Source of the DNA: Pedosphaera sp.
GTDB taxonomy: Bacteria; Verrucomicrobiota; Verrucomicrobiia; Limisphaerales; Pedosphaeraceae
Assembly (NCBI GenBank): GCA_028293325.1
Contig: JAQGPA010000074.1
Location: forward strand, 1-64,000
Reading direction: 5' to 3'
DNA length: 64,000 nt
Part shown: positions 54,763 through 64,000 of the stretch, piece by piece
How the letters are laid out: each line of letters starts with the position of its first letter
Numbering within the stretch: position 1 is the first letter of the stretch
The notes under the pieces: generated by a model
The model's database searches: none
What the model was told of the DNA's origin: nothing
What the model saw: only the letters and a program-made list of their open reading frames with translations
Made by a program: the position numbers and the translations under genes

Positions 54763-54765
54763 AGT

Positions 54766-55578
54766 CTAACCTCCCAGCAACTCGGCCACCTTCGCCTGGA
54801 TGCTCGCGTGCCGCATCAACGACTCGCCCACCAAAATAACTTGCGCGCTGCAATTCGCCAATCGTTCCACATCCGCACGCGTGTGAATGCCGCTCTCCGC
54901 CACCAGTAATTTCTCCTGTCCGTCCTCTCGTCCACGCAGCTTGGCCGCCAGTTGTTCGGTCGTCGCCAAATCCACCTTGAACGTTTTCAAGTTCCGGTTG
55001 TTGACGCCAATCACCTGCGCTCCCGCTGCCAGCGCGCGCTTCAACTCCGCCTCGTCATGCACTTCCACCAACGCCGTCAGTCCCGCCTGCGTCGCCAGCT
55101 CATGAAAATGTTTTAACTGTGCATCGCTCAAAATCGCCACGATCAACAGCACCGCATCCGCGCCCCACTCAACCGCCTCCAATATCTGGCGTTCATCAAT
55201 GATAAAATCCTTGCGCAACAACGGCAGTTTCACCGCCTGGCGAATCGCCTTCAAATACTCCAACGAACCCTGGAAAAATTTCTCGTCCGTCAATACGGAC
55301 AGGCAATCCGCCCCGGCCGCCTCATATTGCCGCGCAATTCGCACCGCGTCGAAATCCGCGCAAATAACCCCTGCGGATGGCGATGCCTTCTTGACCTCCG
55401 CAATGAGCGACACCCTGCCGCCGCGCCGGGGCTGCCTTAACGCCGCCGCAAAATCACGCAACCCACCGCGCGCGGTGAGCGCCGTCTTCAAATCGCCCAA
55501 CGCAATTGCCCGCTGCGGCAACCGGGCCACTTCCAGCTTCTTCTGCTCAACAATGGTATCAAGAATGTTCACTCGCAA
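54766..55578 (-). CDS. trpC: Indole-3-glycerol phosphate synthase
   Basis: 270-residue TIM barrel of tryptophan synthesis. Motifs: SLIAEVKKASPSAGVI (catalytic Lys), LPLLRKDFIIDERQI (second Lys), ALVEVHDEAELKRAL, VIGVNNRNLKTFKVDL, LVAESGIHTRADV and LVGESLMRH. Full family length with ATG 55578 as start. No other trp gene is adjacent. It lies 13 bases downstream of prfB on the same strand and converges with the TMTC-like gene. Confidence 0.95.
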   Translation of the reverse strand: MRVNILDTIVEQKKLEVARLPQRAIALGDLKTALTARGGLRDFAAALRQPRRGGRVSLIAEVKKASPSAGVICADFDAVRIARQYEAAGADCLSVLTDEKFFQGSLEYLKAIRQAVKLPLLRKDFIIDERQILEAVEWGADAVLLIVAILSDAQLKHFHELATQAGLTALVEVHDEAELKRALAAGAQVIGVNNRNLKTFKVDLATTEQLAAKLRGREDGQEKLLVAESGIHTRADVERLANCSAQVILVGESLMRHASIQAKVAELLGG

Positions 55579-55591
55579 AATCGTCGCTCCA

Positions 55592-56735
55592 TTATTCCTC
55601 GTCGTCCTTCACCGAAGCCATCCGCTTCGCCGGACATCCTGCGCGCAGCCACCCGTTCACAAACGGATCCAAATCGCCATCCATCACCGCCTGCACGTTG
55701 CTGGTTTCCACGCCGGTCCGCAAATCCTTCACCATGCGATATGGCTGAAAAACGTAACTGCGAATCTGGTTGCCCCACGACACGCTTCCCTTCTCGCCGT
55801 AAAATCGTTCCATGTCCTGCTTCGCCGCATCCAGCCGTTGCGCAAAAATTCGCGAGAGCAGCAACTTCATCGCCGTCGCCCGGTTTTGATGCTGTGAACG
55901 CTGGCTTTGCGACGCCACCACCAACCCCGTCGGCATGTGCGTGATGCGCACCGCGGTTTCCACTTTGTTCACGTTCTGACCGCCTTTGCCGCCGGACCGA
56001 AACGTGTCCACTTGAAATTCATTCGGCGGAATTGGCACCTCGGCTTCTTCCGCAATTTCCGCAATTGCATCCACACTCGCAAAACTCGTATGCCGCCGTT
56101 TGTTCGAATCGAAGGGCGAGATGCGCACCAAGCGATGCACCCCGCGCTCCGCCTTGCAAAAGCCGTACGCGTTCTCGCCGCTGATCAGCAGCGTCGCGCT
56201 CTTGATGCCGGCGGTTTCCCCCGCCAGCGCATCGGTCATTTCCACCTGCCACCCGCGCGATTCCGCCCAGCGCTGGTACATCCGCAGCAGCATGTTCGCC
56301 CAATCACACGATTCCGTTCCTCCCGCGCCCGCGTTGATGCTCAGGATGCAATTATTCTTGTCGTGCGGCCCGTTGAGAAACACCCGCAGTTCGAGGCTCT
56401 CCAACTCCTTGGAAAATTGCGCCAGTTCGCGCTCCATTTCCCGCTCCATTTTCGCCTGCTCGGCTTCCGGTTCCCCCGCGGCCAGTTCAATCATCACGTG
56501 AAAATCCTCCACCTGCTTCTCCGCCTTGAGCAGTGGATCAATTTTTTTGCGCAGGGAATTGGACTCGTCGATGAGCTTTTGGGCCTGCTCGCGATTATTC
56601 CAAAACGTGTCCACCGCCATCAAGGAGTCCAGCTCCGCCAGTCGCTTCTGCACACTGGCGACGTCAAAGAAACCTCCGCAAATGCGCAAGTTTCTCCACC
56701 ACAGCTTCCAATTGAACTTTGATGACATCGAACAT
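55592..56735 (-). CDS. prfB: Peptide chain release factor 2, with programmed +1 frameshift
   Basis: RF2 of about 380 residues that reads UAA and UGA. The start is ATG 56735 (MFDVIKVQLEAVVEKLAHLR), followed by an in-frame TGA at codon 24 (56666-56664). Shifting +1 at CTT TGA C continues as DVASVQKRLAELDSLM to the stop at 55592. Downstream are the SPF tripeptide in ISPFDSNKRRHTSFASV (RF2 specificity) and GGQ in RSGGKGGQNVNKVETAV (peptide release). A reading that ignores the shift would wrongly extend the frame to 56851 or call a pseudogene. RF2 feeds back on its own synthesis through this site. Confidence 0.95.
56663..56678 (-). promoter_or_regulatory. Programmed +1 frameshift site in prfB
   Basis: On the minus strand CGGAGG TTT CTT TGA C: an internal Shine-Dalgarno-like CGGAGG, three bases, then the slippery CTT, the in-frame TGA and C. 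The spacing is the same as in the E. coli site (AGGGGG TAT CTT TGA C). When RF2 is scarce the ribosome slips to GAC and completes the protein. Confidence 0.95.
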
Positions 56736-56977
56736 ATCGCCAATATAGTGGAGAGCGATTTCAGAATCCAGAGTTGATTCTCTGCCTGGGCGCTCCGGCA
56801 AAATAGCCGGTCACGCCTCGCCGGTTCGCCTCTCCTTTCTGCTTGCTCCATACCTTTGCCCCTATATCGTGGGAAATGCAGCGTTAACCATGGCTTTTAC
56901 CTGGCCTGCCTGTCGAAGTTCAGTGCGCTGCGAATGAATATCAGTTTAATGCCAGTTTTTCGAATGCCTTTTTTATT

Positions 56978-58510
56978 ATGAGTGAAAAGCGGGCTCCGGC
57001 CTGGAGTAACTTTCAGTTGTTGGCCCTGGCAGCTTGTCTGCTTGGCGCCAGCGCCGTGTTTCATCTGTTCTGTGCCGCCACCGGCAAATCTTTTTACCGC
57101 GATATCCATCTCGGTGCCGCGCTCGAATATGCCCGCACCCGCATCGATCTGTTCCACCCCATCATCATCGGCTTCAACGCCACCCAAACCCCCACCCCGC
57201 AGGAATTGCCGCTCTGGCAGGCCGCCGCCGCCGTGGCTTTCAAGCTTTTCGGGACCTGGATCGGCTGGGCGAACCTGACCTCTCTATTCTTCTTCAGCAC
57301 CGGCCTGTTCCCGCTGTACCAACTCGCCAAAATCTATTACGGTTCGCGTTGCGCCTGCTGGACGCTTGTCTTCTTCCTCGCTCAACCGCTCATCTTTCTG
57401 AATGCGGGACTCGGCAGCACCGATGGCTTCTCGCTGACCAGTTCTATCTGGTTCCTCTTCTTTGCCGTTAAATTGCTCCAGAAACCCACCCTCCTCTGGT
57501 GGCTGTTGACTTGCGCCTCCGGCATCGTGGCCGCGCTTTCCAAACTCCCGTTTTTTATGGCCGCCGGCCTGGCCGTGGTTTTCCTGACCGTCGCCTTCCA
57601 TCGCACCTCCTTGCGCGCCTGGCTCCTCATGGGAGGGGTTGCCGTCACTGTGGGAGCGGTTTTCCTTGCCTGGACGGTTTATACCGGCCGCTGCCTGGCG
57701 CTGGCGGAATTCCCCCTGGTCGATTTGCGCATGTCGAACCCCGACATGCGCTTCTGGTATTTTGGCGACCTCCATTATCGGCTCTCCCCCATGAACTGGC
57801 TTAAGGGCGGCTGGCGCATTCTCAACGCCTGTTTCGGCAGCATCGCACTGGCCGGCCTGTTCATTGCCTCGCTGGCATTCCTCCGCCAAAATGTGTTTGG
57901 AAAATTGTGGCTCATCGGCGCATTCCTGACCACGCTCATATTCACGCATCTGATCCTCCATCACTGGCATTACTTCCTCATGTTCACTCCCGCCGTTGCC
58001 CTCGTCACCGCGCAGGCCGCGCTCGCCTGGGAAAAACATCTCGCCTTTGAAAGCCGCTGGAAATCGCTCTTGGGTATGGGTGTCGTCGTCCTGATCCTGT
58101 CCCTCTCCATCGTGCAAGGCATGGCCGGGATGAAAGTCTATCTGATCAACGATCCCTACCGCCTTGGCATGGTCAAACTCATCCAACAACACTCCACGGA
58201 ATCCGATAAATTGCTGATCCAAGGCGGCGGCTGGGGCGGCGATGAACTCTTTCTCGCCCATCGGCTGGGACTCTCCATTTGGGACACCAAACTCCTGGAA
58301 AAACCCGAATCTCTTCAGCGTCTGAAAACGCTCGGCTACAACAAGCTCGTCATGATTGCCCAATCCCCCCTGATGGCCACCGCGCATGCCGGCGTCCCCG
58401 GCGACAAAGGACTGATACGCGAAAGCTACCGCCAATATATGACTCCCGCAGTCGAAAACTGGCCCGTAATCTATCAGGACGAAAACATCCTGATTAAAGA
58501 AATCCCCTGA
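56978..58510 (+). CDS. GT-C-type glycosyltransferase (ArnT/PMT-like) membrane protein
   Basis: 510-residue protein with about ten membrane helices and a C-terminal periplasmic part (from ~390). The first loop has YRDIHLGAALEYARTRID, an acidic loop as in GT39/GT83 enzymes, then LFFFSTGLFPLYQLAKIYYG and LNAGLGSTDGFSLTSSIWFL. The C-terminal part (SDKLLIQGGGWGGDELFLAH) resembles the soluble tail of dolichyl-phosphate-mannose-type transferases. Substrate unknown. It starts the glycosylation cluster of the window end and is divergent from prfB. Confidence 0.75.
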   Translation: MSEKRAPAWSNFQLLALAACLLGASAVFHLFCAATGKSFYRDIHLGAALEYARTRIDLFHPIIIGFNATQTPTPQELPLWQAAAAVAFKLFGTWIGWANLTSLFFFSTGLFPLYQLAKIYYGSRCACWTLVFFLAQPLIFLNAGLGSTDGFSLTSSIWFLFFAVKLLQKPTLLWWLLTCASGIVAALSKLPFFMAAGLAVVFLTVAFHRTSLRAWLLMGGVAVTVGAVFLAWTVYTGRCLALAEFPLVDLRMSNPDMRFWYFGDLHYRLSPMNWLKGGWRILNACFGSIALAGLFIASLAFLRQNVFGKLWLIGAFLTTLIFTHLILHHWHYFLMFTPAVALVTAQAALAWEKHLAFESRWKSLLGMGVVVLILSLSIVQGMAGMKVYLINDPYRLGMVKLIQQHSTESDKLLIQGGGWGGDELFLAHRLGLSIWDTKLLEKPESLQRLKTLGYNKLVMIAQSPLMATAHAGVPGDKGLIRESYRQYMTPAVENWPVIYQDENILIKEIP

Positions 58511-58718
58511 TCCAACCATCCCCCACTCACGCCTTGCGTGCCACCGCAAAAAACCGCTTCCCCGGCACACACCACGCCGGATGCAGCTTCAAATAAAGCC
58601 GCAGAAAAATTTTAAAAAAAGTCTTTCAGCAGCGCTGATCACGCCCGGTTGCGATAAGCCAGGTTATTCTCAAAACGCGCCTTGTAGATGCGGTGCAAGT
58701 CAGCAGGGCCGCTGGCGC

Positions 58719-59483
58719 TCATTTTTTCTTATAATCCCCCCGGCTGAAATATTTCTCGAGCCAGATGTACAGGCAAATGAAAAGATACCGGCTTCCCATT
58801 TCCGTGATTTTCAATTTGGCTTCACCGGTCCGCCGGTTGCGCCAGGTAATCGGTATCACCGTCCAACTGAAGCCGCGCACGATGGCCTTGAGTGGCAGCT
58901 CCACCGTCAAATTGAAATGCGGCGCTATCAACGGCCGGCAGCCGTCAATCACCTCTTTGCGATAGGCCTTGAACGCATTCGTGGTGTCATTAAGGCGAAC
59001 GGCGAACATCGTCTTGATGAAAAAATTCGCCATGCGATTCAGCAACAGCTTGATCCGGGGATAATCAATCACCCCGCCGCCCTTCATGAACCGGCTGCCA
59101 AAAACACAATCGTAACCGTCATTCAACAGCTTCCAATAGCGCACCACGTCGCGGGAATCATCGGATTCATCGGCCATCATGATGACGACCGCGTCGCCCT
59201 TCATGTTATTCAACCCGTGAATGATGGCCCGGCCAAAACCATGCAAACCGGTGTTCTGCACCGGTGCCAGCGCCGGAATCTTTTCCTTCAACGCCGTCAG
59301 CAATTCCCAGGTCGTGTCCGTGCTGCCATCATCCACCACCACGATTTCGTGCGGGATATTGTGAATGCGCAGTTCCACGTGCAGATGTTCCACCGTAGAG
59401 CAGATGCAGCCCTCCTCGTTTCGCGCCGGCAGGACAATCGACAGCAGCGCAACCGGACGCGGATTGGGTGGCGGCGAAATCAT
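58719..59483 (-). CDS. Glycosyltransferase family 2
   Basis: 254-residue GT2 enzyme from ATG 59483, overlapping the stop of the upstream epimerase gene by 4 bases (ATGA). Motifs: LSIVLPARNEEGCICSTVEHL, the first acidic motif IVVVDDGSTDTTWEL, VIMMADESDDSRD and CVFGSRFMKGGGVIDYP. These match the dolichol-phosphate-mannose-synthase-like group, and the C-terminus (YLFICLYIWLEKYFSRG) is amphipathic rather than fully transmembrane. Likely moves a sugar to a polyprenyl phosphate. Confidence 0.9.
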   Translation of the reverse strand: MISPPPNPRPVALLSIVLPARNEEGCICSTVEHLHVELRIHNIPHEIVVVDDGSTDTTWELLTALKEKIPALAPVQNTGLHGFGRAIIHGLNNMKGDAVVIMMADESDDSRDVVRYWKLLNDGYDCVFGSRFMKGGGVIDYPRIKLLLNRMANFFIKTMFAVRLNDTTNAFKAYRKEVIDGCRPLIAPHFNLTVELPLKAIVRGFSWTVIPITWRNRRTGEAKLKITEMGSRYLFICLYIWLEKYFSRGDYKKK

Positions 59484-60547
59484 GCGTCGTTGGATACCTC
59501 CAGCCAATCCGGATGGCTTTCCGCGTGACGCGCAATTTCATCCAAAATGTTCTCGAGCGAAGTCGCCGGCTGCCAGCCCCAAATCTGCTGCGCGCGTTCC
59601 GCATTCAGAATCAGCCAGGGAACATCGTACAACCGGTCTTGCGGCTCGCGTTTCACCTCGTGCGGGCCGAATCGACGGGCGCACCAATCGGTCAGTTGCG
59701 CCAGGGACATTGCCTGATCCGTCCCGCCGCTGACATTCAACACCCCGCCATTTTTTCCGGAAGCATTCATCTGCTTGAGCAGTAGTGAAACCAGGTCGCG
59801 GGGGTGAAGGCAATCCCGCACCTGATACCCCGTCCCGCCAAAGCCGATGTATTTCAGCGGCCGCTTGCGGCAATGCGAATGGATCCAAAACGAGAAGATT
59901 CCCTGGTCCGCCTTGCCAAACTGTCCCGCCCCGGCCAGCACTCCGCAACGATTCACATAAACCGGCAAACCAAACGCCGCCCCGTATTCCAACACCATGA
60001 TTTCGGAAGCGAGCTTGGACGCCCCGTAAAGCGACAGCGGCGGCTCCGTGGAAAATTCCTCCGTCACCCCTTTTGTCGTCAATCCCGGTCCTTTGAAATC
60101 CTGCCACACCGGCACCAATGCGTTCCCCTTGGTTTCCATCTTCAACCCGGCCAGGCGTGGCAGGGAATAAACCCGGCTCGTGCTCAACATGAGGAAACCG
60201 CACTTGGCCCGTTTGCAGTATTCCAGCAGGTTGATCGTGCCCACCAAATTGTGCTCAATTAATTGCCGGCTGCTCGTCTGCCCTTGCACCCCCGCGAGCA
60301 CGCTCGGATTCGCCGCGGCGTCAATAATCCAATCCACCATCGGCAACGCTTCCAAATCGCTCGGATTACGAATATCCCCGTGCCACAGTCGCACCCCATG
60401 CTGCTTCCAAATTTGCCGGTTGAGCTCACTGCCGGGACGACTGAGATTGTCGATGCCAATGATCTCCAGACCGGGAGTCTGGCGCATTAATTCGATGGCG
60501 AGCGTGCTGCCCACAAACCCGCAGATGCCCGTGATTAAAATCTTCAT
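59480..60547 (-). CDS. NAD-dependent epimerase/dehydratase (CDP-paratose 2-epimerase-like)
   Basis: 355-residue extended SDR from ATG 60547. Nucleotide motif MKILITGICGFVGSTLAIEL, acidic GIDNLSRPGSELN after strand 2, GDIRNPSDL, AAANPSVLAGVQG, LMLSTSRVYS and the catalytic YGASK. NRCGVLAGAGQFGKADQG is like the CDP-tyvelose/paratose epimerase substrate loop. Overlaps the GT2 gene by 4 bases and follows a second epimerase after 94 bases. Confidence 0.88.
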   Translation of the reverse strand: MKILITGICGFVGSTLAIELMRQTPGLEIIGIDNLSRPGSELNRQIWKQHGVRLWHGDIRNPSDLEALPMVDWIIDAAANPSVLAGVQGQTSSRQLIEHNLVGTINLLEYCKRAKCGFLMLSTSRVYSLPRLAGLKMETKGNALVPVWQDFKGPGLTTKGVTEEFSTEPPLSLYGASKLASEIMVLEYGAAFGLPVYVNRCGVLAGAGQFGKADQGIFSFWIHSHCRKRPLKYIGFGGTGYQVRDCLHPRDLVSLLLKQMNASGKNGGVLNVSGGTDQAMSLAQLTDWCARRFGPHEVKREPQDRLYDVPWLILNAERAQQIWGWQPATSLENILDEIARHAESHPDWLEVSNDA

Positions 60548-60641
60548 GCCGGTACAATATTTACCGAATGCGCCAAACCCCGGATAAATCTTAAGCTGCG
60601 GCGGTGTACCGTTGCGGAATTCATGAACCAATTCATGACCC

Positions 60642-61742
60642 TTATGCCGCCAGCCGTTGCTGCCACGATTTCACGATTTCAGAAACAATTTGTGGCAGGC
60701 TCCGCGTGATCGACCATTTCGGATAATGCGCCTTCATCTTGCGCAGGTCGCTGTAATAGCAAATGTGGTCCCCCACCCGGTTCTGATCCAGGTAAGTGTA
60801 TTTCTGGTGCTTGCCGCTGAAACTTTCCACCAGCTCCATCGCTTCCAGGATGGAACAGGAATTATCCTTGCCGCCGCCCAGGTTATAAACCTCCGCGCAA
60901 CGGGGATTCAGGTAAAATTGATACATGAACGCCGCCACATCCTCGGAATGGATGTTGTCCCGGACCTGCTTGCCCTTGTAACCGTAAAGTTTGTATTCCT
61001 GCCCCTCGACATTGCACTTGATCAAATAACTCAGGAACCCGTGCAACTCCACGCCCGAGTGATGCGGCCCGGTCAGGCATCCGCCGCGCAAACAGCACGT
61101 CGGCATGTCAAAGTAGCGCCCATATTCCTGCACCAAAATATCCGAAGCCAGCTTGGAAGCGCCAAACAGCGAATGCTTGGACTGATCAATCGTAAACGAT
61201 TCCGGAATGCCGTTCTGGAAATTCGCGTCATCGTATTCCCAACGCTTGGCCAATTCCTTCAGCGGAATGCGGTTCGGCGCGTCCCCATACACCTTGTTCG
61301 TGGACATGTGAATGAACGGCGATTCCTTGCAATGCCGCCGCGCCGCTTCCAGCAAATTCAACGTTCCCACCGCGTTGGTATCAAAATCATCAAACGGAAT
61401 CGCCGCCGCGCGGTCGTGCGAAGGCTGGGCCGCCGTGTGCACAATCAGGTCCGGGTTGATCTGCTTGACCACCGCCTCGATGCCTGCGCGGTCGCGCATA
61501 TCGACTTCGTGATGGTGGAAATGGGAGATATTTCCCTCCAGTCGGCGTTGGTTCCAGCGCGTGTCCCCCTGCGGACCAAAGAAAACCGCCCGTTGGTTAT
61601 TGTCGATTCCGTGGACCTCAAAACCCTGTCCGCCGAAATATAAACAGACTTCGGACCCAATCAGTCCATTGGAACCAGTCACCAAAATTCTTTTTTTCGT
61701 CGAATTTTGCAATGGGTCAGTATTGTCAAGACCCTGCTCCAA
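60642..61742 (-). CDS. NAD-dependent epimerase/dehydratase, SDR with Phe in the YxxxK position
   Basis: 366-residue extended SDR. Rossmann motif [112 protein letters not shown]. The usual catalytic tyrosine of YxxxK is Phe (FGASK). The only start at the right place is TTG 61742. Close to CDP-paratose/tyvelose epimerases in layout. With the neighbouring epimerase it may make an unusual deoxysugar. Confidence 0.85.
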   Translation of the reverse strand: MEQGLDNTDPLQNSTKKRILVTGSNGLIGSEVCLYFGGQGFEVHGIDNNQRAVFFGPQGDTRWNQRRLEGNISHFHHHEVDMRDRAGIEAVVKQINPDLIVHTAAQPSHDRAAAIPFDDFDTNAVGTLNLLEAARRHCKESPFIHMSTNKVYGDAPNRIPLKELAKRWEYDDANFQNGIPESFTIDQSKHSLFGASKLASDILVQEYGRYFDMPTCCLRGGCLTGPHHSGVELHGFLSYLIKCNVEGQEYKLYGYKGKQVRDNIHSEDVAAFMYQFYLNPRCAEVYNLGGGKDNSCSILEAMELVESFSGKHQKYTYLDQNRVGDHICYYSDLRKMKAHYPKWSITRSLPQIVSEIVKSWQQRLAA

Positions 61743-61793
61743 CGCAAGCCCATTAAGCTGGCAGCCTCGTGCTAAACGCCCCTCGTTCCCAGC

Positions 61794-62903
61794 TTACTTG
61801 ACGGTCTCCACGCGGCCGGTCTGCCGCATGTTGCCACGAAACACCGGCCAGGAACTATTCGCCGGTTGGTTGGTTCCCTTGATGGCATAGAATCGGTTAT
61901 TCCCGCCAATATAAATTGTCCCGTCGGGCGCAATCGCCGGCGCGGCGCTAATCTGCCCCAGAAATGCCCCCCATTTTGATTCGTTGCCGGCAAAGCAATA
62001 AAGCGCGCCGTAATGTGAGCCAAAGATAATCGCGCCGTCCGCCGTCGCCGCCGGCGCGGCATCCATTGTCTCCACGCAAAAATCCCATTCCACTTTCTTC
62101 CCCTCCGGAGTGATTCGCCACATGCAGTTGTTCACGCCAATGTCAATCATCCCCGCGGCATCGATGATCGGAGAAGCCGGCCGCGTGCCCCCGGTGTGGA
62201 GCTGCCATTTTTTTACGCCCGCCGGAGTCACCGCATAAAGATTGCCGTCCACGGAACTGAAATACAGCGTGCCATCCGCCCCAATCGCCGGTGACGCAAT
62301 AATCGCCCCCCCGGTTGCAAACACCCACTTCCGGCTGCCGTCCGGATTCAGCGCATAAAACTTTTTATCGTGTGACCCAATATAAACCGTCCCGTCCGCG
62401 CCAATCACCGGCGAGGAATCAATCGCTCCATCGGTCACCAATTCCCATTTCTTATTTCCCGCCGGATCCAGCGCGTAAAACTTTTTGTCCCACGAGCCAA
62501 AATAAATCGTCCCATCCCCGCCGATCGCCGACGAGGAATCCACCCAGGCGCCGGTCGCAAACGACCACTTCTCCTTGCCTTGCGGCGTCACGGCGTAAAA
62601 TTTCCGGTTCCGGCTCCCAAAATAGATTGTCCCGTCACTCCCAATCGCCGGCGATGATTTAATGTCCATGCCGGTGGGGAACGACCACTTGCTGCGCCCG
62701 CCTGGCTCAAACGCATCCAACCGGGAATTGAATGAGGTGATGTAAATGGTGCCGTCCGCTCCAATCGCCGCAGAAGCATCAAACGCATGCGCCAGCGGCA
62801 CACTCCACAGAATGGCTCCCGGTTCCTGCGCGGACAGCGCCAGGGTTGCCAGCAGCGGCAGGCCCGCGACAAAAAATCGCTTGGTTATATTCGCAAAAAA
62901 CAT
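61794..62903 (-). CDS. Exported eight-repeat PQQ-like beta-propeller protein
   Basis: About 369 residues from ATG 62903 with a signal peptide (MFFANITKRFFVAGLPLLATLALSAQEPG). Eight repeats of about 40 residues follow the pattern SSPAIGxDGTIYFGS-x-KFYAL-x-P-x-G-x-KKW, one per propeller blade: the last two are more diverged. Ends with SSWPVFRGNMRQTGR, a typical PQQ-like/BamB-type closing. No PQQ ligands can be assigned. It is 51 bases upstream of the epimerase on the same strand. Confidence 0.87.
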   Translation of the reverse strand: MFFANITKRFFVAGLPLLATLALSAQEPGAILWSVPLAHAFDASAAIGADGTIYITSFNSRLDAFEPGGRSKWSFPTGMDIKSSPAIGSDGTIYFGSRNRKFYAVTPQGKEKWSFATGAWVDSSSAIGGDGTIYFGSWDKKFYALDPAGNKKWELVTDGAIDSSPVIGADGTVYIGSHDKKFYALNPDGSRKWVFATGGAIIASPAIGADGTLYFSSVDGNLYAVTPAGVKKWQLHTGGTRPASPIIDAAGMIDIGVNNCMWRITPEGKKVEWDFCVETMDAAPAATADGAIIFGSHYGALYCFAGNESKWGAFLGQISAAPAIAPDGTIYIGGNNRFYAIKGTNQPANSSWPVFRGNMRQTGRVETVK

Positions 62904-63027
62904 TTTCAGGCTGGTCACACTGCTATGTTTGCCACCTTTAGGCAAGTTTCGATTCCACCCACCAACCCACCGGACGCCCAGCGAAACTAGTTGCCCGCTT
63001 TCTCATTAAAAAGCTAGATTCGCCGCG

Positions 63028-64000
63028 ATGAAAGTCCTGTTCAACCACGACGACCCGTTCCTGCTCATGCACGGTGGCTTTCAGATTCAGATCGAGCAAA
63101 CCAAGACCGCCCTCGAACAAGCCGGCGTCGAGGTGGAATATTTGCGTTGGTGGGACGATGCCCAACGCGGGGACATCCTGCATTTCTTCGGCCGCCCGCG
63201 CCAATCTCACGTCGAATTCGCGCACAAAAAGGGTATCAAGGTCGTGATGACCCAACTTCTCACCGGCCTCGGTTCGCGCGGCGCCGGGCAGCGACGCCTC
63301 CAAAAAATCGTCATCGGTGCCAGCGAAAAGCTTCTCCCCGCCATGTTCACTGCCCCGTTCAGTTGGGACGCCTATCGCTCCGTAGACGCCGCCATTCTGC
63401 TCACGCCGTGGGAGGCCCAATTGATGCGCGAGATGTTCTCCGTGCCCCGCGAAAAAATCCATGTCATCCCCAACGGCGTCGAAACCGTCTTTCTGAACAG
63501 CCAACCGCTGCTGCGCGGCCCCTGGCTGGTCTGCACTGCCACCATCACCGAACGCAAACGCGTGGTGGAACTGGCCGAGGCCGCCGTCGTCGCACAAACC
63601 CCGCTTTGGATCATCGGCAAGCCCTACTCCGACTCCGATCCCTATGGGCAACGCTTCCTCCAAATCGCCCGCCAAAATCCCAAGCTCATCCGCTACGATG
63701 GCCCCATTTACGACCGTGCCAAACTCGCCGAAGCCTATCGCACCGCGCGCGGGTTTGTGCTGTTAAGCACCATGGAAAGCCTCAGCCTCTCTGCCCTCGA
63801 AGCTGCCGCCTGCGAACTCCCCTTGCTCCTCAGTGACCTGCCGTGGGCCCGAACTGTCTTTCAACAAAACGCTTCCTACTGCCCCGTCACTCCGAGTGCC
63901 GGCCGCACCGCCGACGACCTGCAAAAATTCCACGCCGCCGCGCCCAGTCTTTCCATCCCACCCAAGCCCATGACCTGGCTCGAAGTCGCCACGCAATTAA
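63028..64000 (+). CDS. Glycosyltransferase, GT4 (GT-B) type, C-terminus cut by window end
   Basis: 324 residues seen from ATG 63028 to the window end without a stop. N-terminal domain: MKVLFNHDDPFLLMHGGFQI, QTKTALEQAGVEVEYLRWWD and GDILHFFG. C-terminal domain: IHVIPNGVETVFL (GT4 signature), VCTATITERKRVVELAEAAV and the E-x7-E motif in STMESLSLSALEAAACELPLLLSD. A transferase using a nucleotide sugar for surface polysaccharide is likely. Divergent from the propeller gene. Confidence 0.9.
   Translation, partial: MKVLFNHDDPFLLMHGGFQIQIEQTKTALEQAGVEVEYLRWWDDAQRGDILHFFGRPRQSHVEFAHKKGIKVVMTQLLTGLGSRGAGQRRLQKIVIGASEKLLPAMFTAPFSWDAYRSVDAAILLTPWEAQLMREMFSVPREKIHVIPNGVETVFLNSQPLLRGPWLVCTATITERKRVVELAEAAVVAQTPLWIIGKPYSDSDPYGQRFLQIARQNPKLIRYDGPIYDRAKLAEAYRTARGFVLLSTMESLSLSALEAAACELPLLLSDLPWARTVFQQNASYCPVTPSAGRTADDLQKFHAAAPSLSIPPKPMTWLEVATQL

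Noticed and set aside
55592-56735. prfB as a pseudogene with an early stop
   Set aside because: The early TGA sits exactly in the conserved frameshift context with SD-like sequence and correct spacing, so it is programmed.
57284-58570. 428-codon minus-strand frame
   Set aside because: Antisense to the GT-C membrane protein. Extremely charged, Gly/Glu-rich composition is the mirror of hydrophobic codons.

Overview
The window looks like chromosomal DNA from a Gram-negative, moderately GC-rich bacterium, most probably a verrucomicrobial (Pedosphaera/Limisphaerales-like) lineage. This is inferred from the lipid A and LPS genes (lpxK, an lpxL-type acyltransferase, a waaF-type heptosyltransferase, lpxD), from secreted proteins sharing a C-terminal 'YxxQSxx...FxR(V/I)' module, from PQQ-like and TMTC-like membrane/TPR proteins, and from very large PAS/GAF kinases. 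No rRNA is present to settle it. I see no prophage, transposase or CRISPR array.

Layout. 0-2.3 kb: the glnB(K)-amt nitrogen pair and an unrecognised gene. 2.5-15.4 kb: a secreted vanadium haloperoxidase, a small hypothetical, leuC without leuD, an acyltransferase-SGNH fusion, an O-antigen ligase/polymerase, a FecR protein followed by a CHASE2 nucleotide cyclase, and a deoxyhypusine-synthase-like enzyme. 15.5-22.3 kb: a histidine-box hydroxylase, the lpxK-lpxL-waaF run with a serine acetyltransferase, a PfkB kinase and thiE. 22.4-25.3 kb: a tight three-gene operon of type III polyketide synthase, methyltransferase and FAD oxidoreductase. 25.4-29 kb: a secreted cyclophilin, a DeoC-like protein lacking the Schiff-base lysine, malate dehydrogenase, and an ALDH-like protein made only of the N-terminal domain.

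29-44.5 kb is a signalling island: two large PAS/GAF kinases with alike catalytic ends, a REC-PAS-GAF-HisKA_3 hybrid, two single-domain response regulators, a stand-alone CheB and a CheB-CheR-PAS fusion, with no chemoreceptor, CheA or CheW in the window. It contains a 1.4 kb non-coding stretch with palindromic repeats and two diverged copies of a ~135 bp element. 44.5-56.8 kb: a TSUP permease, a BNR-repeat protein, tRNA-Gln(UUG), a SNF2 helicase, lpxD, a Gfo/Idh/MocA oxidoreductase, a TMTC-like protein, trpC, and prfB with a classical programmed +1 frameshift. 57-64 kb: a polysaccharide/glycosylation cluster (GT-C, GT2, two SDR epimerases, an eight-bladed propeller protein, and a GT4 cut by the window end).

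The strongest leads are the T3PKS operon, the DeoC-like/short-ALDH pair with missing catalytic parts, the FecR-CHASE2 cyclase pair, and the signalling island with its repeats. None can be called new without database searches.
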